Shown: positions 49,534 through 58,814 of the stretch, in pieces
How the letters are laid out: the number at the start of each line of letters is the position of its first letter
How positions within the stretch are numbered: position 1 is the first letter of the stretch
Source: Candidatus Aenigmatarchaeota archaeon
Lineage (GTDB): Archaea; Aenigmatarchaeota; Aenigmatarchaeia; QMZS01
Direction of reading: 5' to 3'
NCBI GenBank assembly: GCA_016932615.1
Contig: JAFGCN010000018.1
Location: 5,936 to 69,935 of the forward strand
DNA length: 64,000 nt
Notes under the pieces: generated by a model
Databases searched by the model: none
Seen by the model: only the letters and a program-made list of their open reading frames with translations
Told to the model about the DNA's origin: nothing
Translations under genes and position numbers: made by a program

Positions 49534-50679
49534 CTAAACCCTTACATTCTTGTAAGCAACCTTGTCGCCACTTACCTTAAGAATTCCTGCCTGCCCTTCG
49601 ACGATAGCCCCCGCGTTATAGAACAAGCTGTCTACAAAGGTGTTCTCGGGCACGGGCTTTTCGTACAGGTCGTTTGCATGCCCTGCACTTTCGTGTATGT
49701 GGCCGTTAACCGCTTTTTTTATTCCAAGCTCCTTGTAGATTTTTGCCAGCGCCTCGCTTCCGACGTTTCCATAATCGATTGACATCGGGGCGCCAAGGGA
49801 TTTCAGTTCAGCAGCCATTTCTTTCGAACAGACCGACCCCTTTTCTATTGCATACATCGGCTGAACCGCTTCAGCTCCGGCTTTCTTAAGTTTTTCGGCT
49901 GTCTTGCTGGCGCCTTCAGCGGAGTCGATTGCAACATACTCGATGGCCATGTCCTTGTACTGCACCGCCCAGACCTCAAAACTTTTTTCGGCCTTTCCGT
50001 AAGCGGCATAGTCAACAGAAGTAGAAGCCGTGAATTTTGGAGGTATATGCGACACTACTATTGTTTTGCTTGGGTCGGTCACAAGCCGCCTCAAATCATC
50101 CATGTTTGATACATGCATAAGGTCAACCATCACAACTTTTTCGGCAGTTTCGCCTTCCCCCTCCTTCTCACCAGCTTTGCCTTTTTTCTTGGTTTCTTTC
50201 TTATTTCCTTCTTCTCGGGGGGACTCTTCATCGCCCGCTTCAGCAAGCTTTGCCATAATGGGAACATATCCTGAGCCAGCTCCGGGCCTGTCTACCAGAT
50301 AATAACCGCTTCCGCTCCCGACATCCGCCCCGGGAAGGAAAACTATCTCGTGGTCTTTTTCTGTAAGTTTTGGCTCAAGCAAGGCGTCGTGAATGTTCGA
50401 GTATTTCTTTAGTGCCTCCTTCATTGCAGAGCCATAAATAACTGTAGTTTCGTGGTTTCCGGGAAGAACATAGGTTGGGATTTTACTTTTTCCTGCCGCC
50501 TCCAGAACCGAAGCAAGGTAGTTCTGGCTCTCCTCAGGTGTCATTCCGCTGTCGCTAAGGTCACCATTAAGGACTAGGTAGTTGATTCCCTCCTTTTTGA
50601 GCATATCTATCGCTTTTGGCACTTTCTCTTCCATAGTGTGCGCATCTGAAATAAACCCGTATTTTGTTTCGACGGACAT
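49534..50679 (-). CDS. Calcineurin-like metallophosphoesterase
   Basis: 381 residues with the dimetal site: ISDAHT (Asp, His), LNGDLSDSG, LPGNHETT and a later VVSHIPPK and NGHIHESAGH. Most members cleave phosphodiesters or nucleotides. A charged Glu/Lys/Gly-rich insert (about 150-180) is unusual and probably disordered. No signal peptide. Confidence 0.88.
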   Translation of the reverse strand: MSVETKYGFISDAHTMEEKVPKAIDMLKKEGINYLVLNGDLSDSGMTPEESQNYLASVLEAAGKSKIPTYVLPGNHETTVIYGSAMKEALKKYSNIHDALLEPKLTEKDHEIVFLPGADVGSGSGYYLVDRPGAGSGYVPIMAKLAEAGDEESPREEGNKKETKKKGKAGEKEGEGETAEKVVMVDLMHVSNMDDLRRLVTDPSKTIVVSHIPPKFTASTSVDYAAYGKAEKSFEVWAVQYKDMAIEYVAIDSAEGASKTAEKLKKAGAEAVQPMYAIEKGSVCSKEMAAELKSLGAPMSIDYGNVGSEALAKIYKELGIKKAVNGHIHESAGHANDLYEKPVPENTFVDSLFYNAGAIVEGQAGILKVSGDKVAYKNVRV

Positions 50680-50881
50680 AATAATACTCTTACAGGTATA
50701 AATACTTTTATTACTACCTTAAAGATACAACTTTACTCTTATTATTCTAGCACACTCCCTCTACGGCCAGCCAATCCTGCCCTGGCTGCATACTGCTTCT
50801 CCAAGGGCCGCTTTTCTAAACAAAAGCCCAAAAAGGCCTATAGCAAATATATACCTTGCCTTCCTAATTACTATAAAGAAA

Positions 50882-51565
50882 ATGACTATGAAGATAAACT
50901 CCCCTCTCCTGATTGCCCTGCTGGTTCTTGCCATGCCCCTGGCCTTATGCCACCAGCCAAGAATTGTGTTTGATAGGGAGGCCTCTTTTGAAAACCCCGT
51001 AATTGTCAGCCAGCCGGAAATATCAAAAGCTTACTACGGGCAGCTTAACGGAAGCCCGGAGTATTACCGTATATACAGCCCAGTGAGCTTTAAGCTCTAT
51101 GCAGGGCTTCTTTCCCCCAACATCAGCGGCTCCAGAACAGACTTCATAGCGGAAGTATCCAATAAAAGCAGGATTATCCTGATTCTAAACGGGCCTGCCC
51201 GGAACTGGACACCCTATTACGAGGAATTCGCGGGAGACTACTACCTCAGGGGCCCTGACTCAGAGAAGGTGGTTCCTTCGGGGACATATTATATACGCGT
51301 TTTCAACAGGGACAACCAGGGAAAATACATTCTGGCCATAGGCAAGGAAGAGTCATTCACGCCCGACGAGATGGCAAGGACGGTCTTTACGCTGCCCCGG
51401 ATAAAACGGGAATTTTTTGGAAAGCCCGGCTACGAGGCATTTTTCAACTTCACGGGCGTTTTCCTGCTGATTGTCCTGTCAATTATCGCCATAATCTCCT
51501 ACCTCATCTGCAAAGCCGCCTCGAAGCTCAAAAAAGAGGAAACTTGTGATGGAGAGTTATTTTAG
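50882..51565 (+). CDS. Secreted membrane-anchored protein with beta-sandwich-like ectodomain
   Basis: 227 residues: signal peptide (about 1-22), an ectodomain (24-185) with several Asn-x-Ser/Thr sites and a PSGTYYIRVFNRDNQGKYILAIG strand pattern, a C-terminal TM helix (about 190-212) and a basic tail. Resembles a cell-surface Ig-like domain. Family not recognised. Confidence 0.65.
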   Translation: MTMKINSPLLIALLVLAMPLALCHQPRIVFDREASFENPVIVSQPEISKAYYGQLNGSPEYYRIYSPVSFKLYAGLLSPNISGSRTDFIAEVSNKSRIILILNGPARNWTPYYEEFAGDYYLRGPDSEKVVPSGTYYIRVFNRDNQGKYILAIGKEESFTPDEMARTVFTLPRIKREFFGKPGYEAFFNFTGVFLLIVLSIIAIISYLICKAASKLKKEETCDGELF

Positions 51566-51643
51566 GGCTAAAGCCCACTTTTCCAAAATCGCCAAAAATA
51601 CCAAAATGTATGAATTTCCTACTCTACTAAAGAATCCTTTCGA

Positions 51644-51820
51644 TTAAAATCTCTTCTTTTTCGCGTAGCACGCTCTGCATAAGACTGGTTTGCCCTCGGT
51701 TGGCTTGAAAGGAACTTCGCATTCCTCTCCGCATTCCGTGCAAGTCGCCTTGTGCATTTCCCTGGGACCGAAACTTTTTCCAGACCCACCCCGGTTGAAA
51801 CCGGTTCTTCTCTGTTCCAT
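51644..51820 (-). CDS. CxxC-x(20)-CxxC zinc-ribbon microprotein
   Basis: 58 residues from ATG 51820 (MEQRRTGFNRGG). A zinc ribbon CTECGEEC ... CRACYAKKKRF (CxxC, about 20 spacer, CxxC) and an Arg/Gly-rich start match the probable zinc-binding family of DNA/RNA-associated microproteins. An in-frame ATG 12 nt upstream is possible. Confidence 0.75.
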   Translation of the reverse strand: MEQRRTGFNRGGSGKSFGPREMHKATCTECGEECEVPFKPTEGKPVLCRACYAKKKRF

Positions 51821-51853
51821 TGAATAATTCAAGATTATGTCTTTAGTATCCCT

Positions 51854-52303
51854 TTAAAAAGCCCTAAAACGCCTGTATTTACCCATCAGCACTGCCTCTG
51901 CAAGCACATGGCCAGACATGGACCTTAAAAGGTCCTGCTTTCTTGCGCCTTCCCTAAGCCCCACTGCCTTATCCAGGGCATAAAGCCGAAAGAAATACCT
52001 GTGTGCGCCCGAAGGCGGGGCGGGCCCTCCATACTCAAGCCGCCCAAAATCATTCATGCCCAGTACCGCTCCAATCGGAATCTCCCCTTCCTCGATCCTT
52101 TTGGTGGCTGGAGAGATATTCCAAACCAGCCAGTGTGTCCAGGAGCCGGAAGGCGCATCTGGGTCATCCACAATTACAACAAGCGACTCTGCTTTTCCCG
52201 GCACTCCCTCTATCTCAAGAGGCGGGCTTACGTCAAGCCCATCGCACGTGTAAATGTCCGGAATCATGGAATCGTCCTTGAACGCAGGGCTTGTCAGTTT
52301 CAT
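51854..52303 (-). CDS. PEBP/YbhB-YbcL family protein (Raf kinase inhibitor-like)
   Basis: 149 residues with the PEBP signature SLVVIVDDPDAPSGSWTHWLVWNI (part), GGPAPPSGAHRYFFRLYALD. The small ligand-binding fold is found in all domains; the substrate is unknown. Leaderless start TATTATGAAACTG. Confidence 0.92.
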   Translation of the reverse strand: MKLTSPAFKDDSMIPDIYTCDGLDVSPPLEIEGVPGKAESLVVIVDDPDAPSGSWTHWLVWNISPATKRIEEGEIPIGAVLGMNDFGRLEYGGPAPPSGAHRYFFRLYALDKAVGLREGARKQDLLRSMSGHVLAEAVLMGKYRRFRAF

Positions 52304-52422
52304 AATATATTCTTACAGCCAATAGGTATGTGCATTCCAGAGGCAGTCTAGAAAATAGCACCCGCATAGCCCCCTTAAGGTTTTCTAAAAGTAAACAAAA
52401 AAACAAACTAAAATTCCTGGTA

Positions 52423-52599
52423 TTACAAGTCGTAGCCTCTAAGTGTTTTCCTGCCGTTTGCCTTTGCCCTGTTGCCTGCTTCCTTGATCATTCCCTCAAC
52501 TTTCTTTGAAAGCACTTCGGCAAAGTCGCCGGACATGTTGACGTCCATTTTTCTGGCTATGTCCTTGATTTTTGATTGTACTACAAGGATTTCTACCAT
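52423..52599 (-). CDS. Miniature histone-fold protein
   Basis: A 58-residue frame from ATG 52599: MVEILVVQSKIKDIARKMDV then NMSGDFAEVLSKKVEGMIKE, ending RAKANGRKTLRGYDL. The loop NGRKTLRGYD at the end of the long helix is the hallmark of archaeal histone folds (K-x-R-T-L/V-x-x-x-D). It lacks the first helix, giving the short one-unit form seen in small archaea (DUF1931-like). Probably dimerises and binds DNA. Confidence 0.7.
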   Translation of the reverse strand: MVEILVVQSKIKDIARKMDVNMSGDFAEVLSKKVEGMIKEAGNRAKANGRKTLRGYDL

Positions 52600-52847
52600 A
52601 AAATAACTCTAAAGGTATATTTAAAGGCATTTAAACAGCGTTTGGGGAATGCTAAAGAATATGTCTTTAGTAGGTAAATATTGATGGTACTTTATAATAG
52701 TTTATTTTTCGAGAATATCTTTCATGAAGTGCTGGGCACTAAACGCTCAATCATTCTTCGGACTACAAAGAAGACCTGCCAATATCTCCAGACGAGTGTA
52801 GATAATTGACGATAATTTAATAGTATTTACTATCTGAATATTGAATT

Positions 52848-53960
52848 ATGGCGGAAATTAAAAAATCGCAAGCCGGGAAACCAAAAAAAGAGGACATTAT
52901 CGGCTTTCTGGAAGAAACAAAGCCGGAAGTCGACAAAACCATAGAGAAGTACCTCCCAAAAAAAGTGAGCAGGAAATGGCTGGAAATGGTTTTTGGAAAG
53001 CCCCGGTACGAGTACAGCATCGAATCTGCACAGAAGTCGCTTTTAGACCCTTTATGGGACCTTCTTGAGAGGGGCGGAAAAAGATGGAGGCCTGCGTTAT
53101 TCCTGCTCGTTGCCGAAGCGGTCGGTGGAGACACAAAACGGCTGAAAGACTTTGCCATAATACCGGAGATCGTCCATAATGGAACGCTTATGATTGATGA
53201 TATCGAGGACATGGGCGAGCTCAGGCGGGGACTTCCATGCACTCACAAAAAATTCGGTGAAGATATTGCGATAAACGCAGGAAACTTCATGTATTATTTC
53301 CCACTTATCGTCCTGATGAGGCGAAAGAGTGAGTTCAAAAAAGACCGGGTGGTCAAAGCTTACGAGGTTTACGTGCAGGAAATGATTAATATAAGCCTGG
53401 GGCAGGGCACTGACATTTATTGGCACAGGGGACAGGCAGAAAGCATAAAGGAAGCCGAATACCTCCAGATGTGCGCCTACAAGACCGGGTGCCTGTCAAG
53501 AATGTCTGCAAAGCTTGCGGCAGCCCTTTCGGGATGCAACAGCGAAAAGATTGAAAAGCTAGGCGCATTTGCCGAAGCCATCGGAGTCGCATTCCAGGTT
53601 CAGGATGATGTGCTTGACATAGCCCTGGACGAAAAAGAGAGATTGGAGTTTGGAAAGCCGTTTGGAAACGACATAAAGGAAGGAAAAAGAACGCTGATGG
53701 TAATACACGCACTTGAAAAAGCAGACAAAAAAGACAGGGCACGGCTTTTGGAAATATTAAACAAGCACACCGATGACCTAAAGGAAAGAAAAGAAGCAAT
53801 AGGCATAATCAAAAAATACGGGGGTCTGGAGCATGCAAAAGGAGTTGCAAAATTAATTGTAACTAATGCCTGGAAAGATGCAGACAAAATTCTGGAAGAA
53901 AGCCCTGCAAAGGAAAAGCTGAGGAGCTTTGCAAATTATTTGATTGAACGAAAAGTTTAG
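52848..53960 (+). CDS. Isoprenyl diphosphate synthase (polyprenyl synthetase family)
   Basis: 370 residues. The first Asp-rich motif is DDIED (117-121, in HNGTLMIDDIEDMGELRRG). The second is QVQDDVLDI (about 249-257), and KPFGNDIKEGKRTL follows. Makes geranylgeranyl or farnesyl diphosphate for archaeal lipids. The N-terminal extension of about 55 residues is longer than usual. Confidence 0.92.
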   Translation: MAEIKKSQAGKPKKEDIIGFLEETKPEVDKTIEKYLPKKVSRKWLEMVFGKPRYEYSIESAQKSLLDPLWDLLERGGKRWRPALFLLVAEAVGGDTKRLKDFAIIPEIVHNGTLMIDDIEDMGELRRGLPCTHKKFGEDIAINAGNFMYYFPLIVLMRRKSEFKKDRVVKAYEVYVQEMINISLGQGTDIYWHRGQAESIKEAEYLQMCAYKTGCLSRMSAKLAAALSGCNSEKIEKLGAFAEAIGVAFQVQDDVLDIALDEKERLEFGKPFGNDIKEGKRTLMVIHALEKADKKDRARLLEILNKHTDDLKERKEAIGIIKKYGGLEHAKGVAKLIVTNAWKDADKILEESPAKEKLRSFANYLIERKV

Positions 53961-54017
53961 CGCTAAAGGTGTCCTTAATCCAATACTCTAAAAATATTAA
54001 TCTAAATTACCACCATT

Positions 54018-54620
54018 ATGTTACAAGAAAATTCAAACCCGGAATCACCCGATAAAGCATATATCGCCCTTATCGAAAATGCTCCACTCACCCTGTCTGA
54101 CAGAATTGATACTTTATTAGTCTACTGCCAGGAAAAGCCAGCGACGGAAGTCATGATTTACAAAACAGAAGACTCTAGCCCTATTGGAAAAGCATGCCCC
54201 CTGGATGAGGGGCAAATTGAAGAAGTGGCTTCAATACTGGAAAAACTGGGATTATTTTACAAAGTGGGAGACATGCGTTCCTGGAAAAGGGGGCAGTACG
54301 GGCCTGTTGAATTCGTGGATATCGCCCTGGCCAGGGATGAAAGTACTCTTTCAAGATTCGCAAAAGCAAAAGAAAATGGCGACGAACGTGAACTTGAGCG
54401 GCTTTATGGATTTCCTGAATCCGCAATCAGCGCTTATTTAGGTGAAGTTCCTGCTTGCCGATATGAAGAAATCCTGGATTATATTGGCCCAAGCCCGCTG
54501 GCATTTTTTACAAACTATGTTTTCTCAAGGGAAAAATATGAGGAGGAAATAGAAAACACTTCAAAAAGGTGGCATGAAGCAGTTAAAAGATTAAGCCCAA
54601 AGCTTTACGAAATGATATAA
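54018..54620 (+). CDS. Hypothetical protein, 200 residues
   Basis: Soluble alpha/beta protein with no recognised motif (DRIDTLLVYCQEKPATEVMI; FLxCRYEEILDYIGPSP-type). TTATG start. 52 nt before the TerC-like gene and on the same strand. Confidence 0.55.
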   Translation: MLQENSNPESPDKAYIALIENAPLTLSDRIDTLLVYCQEKPATEVMIYKTEDSSPIGKACPLDEGQIEEVASILEKLGLFYKVGDMRSWKRGQYGPVEFVDIALARDESTLSRFAKAKENGDERELERLYGFPESAISAYLGEVPACRYEEILDYIGPSPLAFFTNYVFSREKYEEEIENTSKRWHEAVKRLSPKLYEMI

Positions 54621-54672
54621 TTCCTATCAAGACCGAAAAAATTATCTTTAAGCTATTTTTCTAAATTTTTAA

Positions 54673-55635
54673 ATGGACCTCCTTCCACTCATTATAACGG
54701 TAATTGGTTTGTGTATCTTCGAAACAATCAGCAGCATAGACAATGCGATAATAAATGCAGATGTGCTTTCGACAATGAAAGCAAAATACCGAAGATGGTT
54801 TCTTATATGGGGACTTCTTTTCGCGGTATTCATCATAAGAGGCGTTCTTCCCTGGCTGATTGTCTGGGCCACAAACCCCTCACTTGGGCCTGTAGGCGCT
54901 TTTATGAGCACGCTTAGCAGCGACCCCAAGGTAATTGAAACAATAGAAAGCACCGCGCCAATACTTCTCATTGCAGGTGGAACCTTCCTGGTTTTCCTTT
55001 TCTTCCACTGGCTTTTTTTGGAGCCAAAGCATTACGGACTCAAGGGCGAAAAGTATATAGGCGAGCAAGGTGTCTGGTTTTACGCGATAGTTTCACTCCT
55101 GCTGCTGGTTCTTGTATGGGAAGCCATACAGATTAACTCCTTAATGGCACTCGGAGCCGTCGCGGGGTCAACCGCATTTTTCATAACCCACGGCTTCAAG
55201 CAAAACGCCGAGGCAAGCGAGAAGAAGCTCATGCACGGCAATGCCTCAGACATAAGCAAGATACTGTATCTTGAGGTAATAGATGCCACCTTTTCCATAG
55301 ACGGCGTTATCGGAGCTTTTGCCTTTACTCTCTCGGTTCCTCTAATACTAATCGGAAACGGGCTTGGCGCTTTCGTCGTAAGGGAAATGACAATAAAAAA
55401 CGTAGAAAATATCAAAAAGTTCAAATACCTCAAAAATGGGGCAATGTATTCGATACTCTGCCTTGGGACAATCATGATTCTCGATAGCTTCGGCTACCAC
55501 ATACCTTACTGGGTTTCTCCAAGCATAACCTTCCTGGTAGTGGGCTATTTCCTGTACAAGTCCTTTTGTGAGATGAAGCCGGATAGCAAAAAGGAAACCG
55601 CAATAAAGAAAAAGAAACGCCAATCTAAAAAATAA
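54673..55635 (+). CDS. TerC-superfamily membrane protein (DUF475)
   Basis: 320 residues, eight to nine membrane helices. The TerC/DUF475 signature is in the first helix (FETISSIDNAIINADVLSTM, acidic Asp/Glu/Asn in TM1) and its repeat LEVIDATFSIDGVIGAFAFT. The family is proposed to export metal ions such as Mn(II) or tellurite. Basic C-terminal tail (KKKKRQSKK). Confidence 0.85.
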   Translation: MDLLPLIITVIGLCIFETISSIDNAIINADVLSTMKAKYRRWFLIWGLLFAVFIIRGVLPWLIVWATNPSLGPVGAFMSTLSSDPKVIETIESTAPILLIAGGTFLVFLFFHWLFLEPKHYGLKGEKYIGEQGVWFYAIVSLLLLVLVWEAIQINSLMALGAVAGSTAFFITHGFKQNAEASEKKLMHGNASDISKILYLEVIDATFSIDGVIGAFAFTLSVPLILIGNGLGAFVVREMTIKNVENIKKFKYLKNGAMYSILCLGTIMILDSFGYHIPYWVSPSITFLVVGYFLYKSFCEMKPDSKKETAIKKKKRQSKK

Positions 55636-55653
55636 GAGATTGAATAAAAATCA

Positions 55654-56898
55654 TTACCGGGTCCCTCGCCTGCAAACCGGAGGCAATGAAAGCTTATGCA
55701 GGTTTGATCTTTTTCGCAGGATTATCGATTCTACCTTTTCTAAGGGTACGGCTGTCAGGCGGGAAATTTCTTTTGCGCTAAATCCCAGGGAAAGCATCTT
55801 AAGGACAGTGTCTATGCCAAAATAGCTTAGCCCTATCTCGCCCTCGTCAGTCTGCCCTTCCCAAAGCCCTGCAGAAGGAGTGCTCTGGATAATTTCTTCA
55901 GGCACGCCAATCTTCCTCGCAAGAGCAAAAAGTTCCGACTTGTAGAGGTCAGCAATCGGCTCAATGTCGGCCCCGCCGTCGCCATATTTTGTAAAGTATC
56001 CCAGCTCCATCTCCGAGCGGTTCGTAGTCCCCATGACCAAAAGCCCTCCCTGGTTTGCAAAATAATACAGTGCGCACATCCGAAGGCGCGACTGGAGGTT
56101 TCCTCTTGAAACGGGATTCCCATTTGGAAGGGCCTTAATGAAAGTTTCATAAACCCCCTCCAGCGAAAGAGTTTTTATCTCGAGCATTTCCGAAAGAAGC
56201 TTTATGCTAGGGCAGGGCTTTTCACCAAAAGGAATATAGACAAAAAAAGCTTTGTCTCCAAGTGCCTTTTTTGCTAAGAGGGCTGTTACCGCAGAGTCCA
56301 CTCCGCCACTCACTCCAACAATGCAGCCCTTCGCCCCAGAGTCCGAAACTGCGCCCCGGATAAAAGAAACTATCTTTTTTTCGGGAGAGGCAGAAAGATT
56401 GCGGATTCTTGAAATTCCGCCGATGCTTTCTACAAATCTTGCAGTGGCTTTCGAGACCATATGCTTCCACTTAAGCCCCCTGGCAATTTTTGAGCGCACT
56501 TGGGTTGCCGAAAGCCCAAAGTAAAGCGGGTTTTTTATGACCCTTATTCCCGCGCCATCAAGGCAGCGCTTCGTCCAGCTGTTTCGGGTGTGAACGATAA
56601 TGTTCCTGGTGCCTGCAAGGGAAATGAGCTTTTCCGACCATTGCGTATCGTCATTATAGTCGGGAATGCCAAATATGCGGAAGTCTATTATCCCCTGCTC
56701 TTCAAGCGCAATTTCAAGCATTTTTTTCCGCTGCCAAAAATCCAGTGGGTTTTCGTAAGTGCCTGACTCCTGCATTGAGCCAATAGCAATTGCAAACTCT
56801 CCGCCCGCGGAAAGCTGCTTTATTACCTCCATATGCCCCAGATGAAGCGGCTGGAACCTCCCTACAAATACAGGAAGCAGTTCTTTGGTGCGGACCAT
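55654..56898 (-). CDS. Bifunctional NadM-NadE: NMN adenylyltransferase plus NAD synthetase
   Basis: 414 residues. Residues 1-about 165 are archaeal NadM: GRFQPLHLGHMEVI (13-26, the HxGH nucleotide site) and FGLSATQVRSKIARG (the ISSTxxR region). Residues about 172-414 are NAD synthetase: GVSGGVDSA (195-203, PP-loop), then GTTNRSEMELGYFTKYGDGGADI and STPSAGLWEGQTDEGEIG. Together they convert nicotinate/nicotinamide mononucleotide to the dinucleotide and then amidate to NAD. The two final steps sit in one chain. Confidence 0.92.
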   Translation of the reverse strand: MVRTKELLPVFVGRFQPLHLGHMEVIKQLSAGGEFAIAIGSMQESGTYENPLDFWQRKKMLEIALEEQGIIDFRIFGIPDYNDDTQWSEKLISLAGTRNIIVHTRNSWTKRCLDGAGIRVIKNPLYFGLSATQVRSKIARGLKWKHMVSKATARFVESIGGISRIRNLSASPEKKIVSFIRGAVSDSGAKGCIVGVSGGVDSAVTALLAKKALGDKAFFVYIPFGEKPCPSIKLLSEMLEIKTLSLEGVYETFIKALPNGNPVSRGNLQSRLRMCALYYFANQGGLLVMGTTNRSEMELGYFTKYGDGGADIEPIADLYKSELFALARKIGVPEEIIQSTPSAGLWEGQTDEGEIGLSYFGIDTVLKMLSLGFSAKEISRLTAVPLEKVESIILRKRSNLHKLSLPPVCRRGTR

Positions 56899-56969
56899 AA
56901 AATAAGAAAAAGCAAGAAAAAGAAGGCCATTCTCCGGAGCCGCTTAAAGAATCTGATCCATGCCCCGGA

Positions 56970-57308
56970 CTAGAATTCCGGCGGCTGAATCCACCCCGCA
57001 AGAATTAATATGACCACAAGAAGGGTGTAAACCAGGGATATTGCAAGATCTTTTGACATTTCCCGCCGGTTTTCTTTTTCTCTCAGTTCTGAAAAGCCCC
57101 AGTGCATCAGGACAAAGCCAAGCACATTCGTAAGCCAGTAACCCAGAACCATTGCCGGAAGAAACAAGTCCCTGGAAAGGAAAGTAAAAGGCATGGCAAA
57201 AAGGTAGGCCAGAGGTATGTTTATGAGAAGGTCATTCCACCAGGACAGTGGAGAAAGCAGATAGCCCGCGCACATCAAAACTCCGCCGCGAATCTTCCTC
57301 TGGGACAC
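56970..57308 (-). CDS. Small membrane protein, 112 residues
   Basis: Three TM segments (about 27-47, 51-72, 90-108) and a basic linker (LREKENRREMSKDL). The start at 57308 is GTG in an AATATT-GTG context like the other leaderless starts; ATG 57275 is an alternative. Unknown function. Confidence 0.5.
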   Translation of the reverse strand: MSQRKIRGGVLMCAGYLLSPLSWWNDLLINIPLAYLFAMPFTFLSRDLFLPAMVLGYWLTNVLGFVLMHWGFSELREKENRREMSKDLAISLVYTLLVVILILAGWIQPPEF

Positions 57309-57466
57309 AATATTGCTTGCACTTCCATTAAGTACCTCCTGGTGCTTAAAGGCAGATTTCAGCTTATTGCAAGTGCCCTCTGCCTATTACGAAAAGAGTC
57401 TCAAGCGAACACGGGTCTGCTAAGAAATATAGCAATGTGATGCAAATTATATCAAGGTGAAGCATT

Positions 57467-57937
57467 ATGGTAAAATTCGACCCGGGGTCTCCAAAAACCT
57501 ATTTTATGAAGACGTTACCCGAGGTTTTAAGTCAAGAAGTGCCAACACCATTCTTAATCTATGACGTAACTGGTCCAAGCCCGGAGATAACACTCAGCCC
57601 AACAATGGTTGCCAAGCATTCAAGCCCCATTGAAAGATTGTCAATGGGCCAAACATACGCTATTGTAGCCGAGGGAAATGCCAAGAGGGAATACTCCTTT
57701 GAATATATTCCAAAAGAGCGCCCAAAAGAGCAGATTTCCATAAGCACCATTATCCCAGGTCCAGCAGGAGTAACAATAACCGGCATGGCAGTGCCTGTAA
57801 AAGGCGGAAAAACAAAACCAGCCCGGCTAGTACTTGCATACGACGAAGCCAATGAACTGCTTTTTCCCAAGAAAAACTCTATTTGGGACAAACTGGGGGT
57901 TGACCACTCCTGTTACAATCTAGATTTTGACCCCTAA
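57467..57937 (+). CDS. Hypothetical protein, 156 residues
   Basis: Soluble, beta-rich (FLIYDVTGPSPEITLSPTMV; ISTIIPGPAGVTITGMAVPV). AGGTGA 7 nt before ATG gives a Shine-Dalgarno start. No family recognised. Confidence 0.55.
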   Translation: MVKFDPGSPKTYFMKTLPEVLSQEVPTPFLIYDVTGPSPEITLSPTMVAKHSSPIERLSMGQTYAIVAEGNAKREYSFEYIPKERPKEQISISTIIPGPAGVTITGMAVPVKGGKTKPARLVLAYDEANELLFPKKNSIWDKLGVDHSCYNLDFDP

Positions 57938-58053
57938 GACTCAATTTTAGGGCCCTTGGATTTCGAAGACTAAAGAGTTCAGTTTTGCTCTATGTCCTAG
58001 ACCTAAAGCCACGGTCAGCAGAAGAAACAAAAGCAATTTTGGCTGAATTACTA

Positions 58054-58725
58054 ATGGTGAAAATATGCGCGACAACGGTGCTGGCCATACTGTGCGTGGC
58101 GGCAAGCTTGTATGCCTGGAACTCAGGAGACCCCGACCAGTTTGTCAGGGATTACGGATACTCGACCGTAAATATGCTCTCAGGAAATTTTTACGTGCTT
58201 TTGACATCGATATTTCTCCATTCCGATTTCAGCCACCTTATCTCAAACATATTCGTGCTTACGATATTCGGGCTGACGCTTGAAGGCGAAATCGGGTGCC
58301 GGCGGTTTTTGCTCCTGTTCTTCGGGGGGGCTTTTTTCGGCGACCTTCTTTCGTCCCTCATATACAACCCGGCAGTCCCGGCAATCGGGGCTTCAGGAGG
58401 AGTTTTCGCGATAATTGCGGCAACTATGCTCATAAAGCCAATTCCAACAGACTATTATTTCCCGATGCCTCTCGGAGTTATAGCCATCGGCTACCTCATT
58501 TATGCCCTTGCAGGGCTTATTACAAACTACCCGCCAAACGTCTCCCACATCGCCCACCTTGGTGGAGCCCTTGTCGGTCTTATCTACGGCTGCCAAAGGC
58601 AGGGGCTTAAAAAGACCCTCCAGATTCTGATGGTGGTTACAGTAATCCTTCTGGCAGTGCCGATAATATGGAATTTCTGGTCCATACTCCTTGGCTTAAT
58701 CACCGGCTCAATATCTCTTTCCTGA
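58054..58725 (+). CDS. Rhomboid-family intramembrane protease
   Basis: 223 residues, six TM helices. Catalytic Ser114 is in GASGGVFA, preceded by the HLISNIFVLTIFG oxyanion His/Asn region, and catalytic His165 in SHIAHLGGALVG. I start at ATG 58054 (MVKICATTVLAI) because the frame upstream can only be opened with a TTG. Cleaves membrane proteins. Confidence 0.88.
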   Translation: MVKICATTVLAILCVAASLYAWNSGDPDQFVRDYGYSTVNMLSGNFYVLLTSIFLHSDFSHLISNIFVLTIFGLTLEGEIGCRRFLLLFFGGAFFGDLLSSLIYNPAVPAIGASGGVFAIIAATMLIKPIPTDYYFPMPLGVIAIGYLIYALAGLITNYPPNVSHIAHLGGALVGLIYGCQRQGLKKTLQILMVVTVILLAVPIIWNFWSILLGLITGSISLS

Positions 58726-58814
58726 TGCCCTCCAGCCCATTTAGAAAGTAAAATGCCCTGTTGGAAGATAAACTATTTATTGGTTAAATACAATATCTAT
58801 TTGTTGAATTACTT

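Noticed and set aside
50680-50881. Gene in the gap before the secreted protein gene
   Set aside because: Only very short frames (under 20 codons) without promoter spacing.
57985-58053. Longer rhomboid starting at TTG 57985
   Set aside because: It needs a TTG start, and ATG 58054 lies directly before the first TM helix in a better context.
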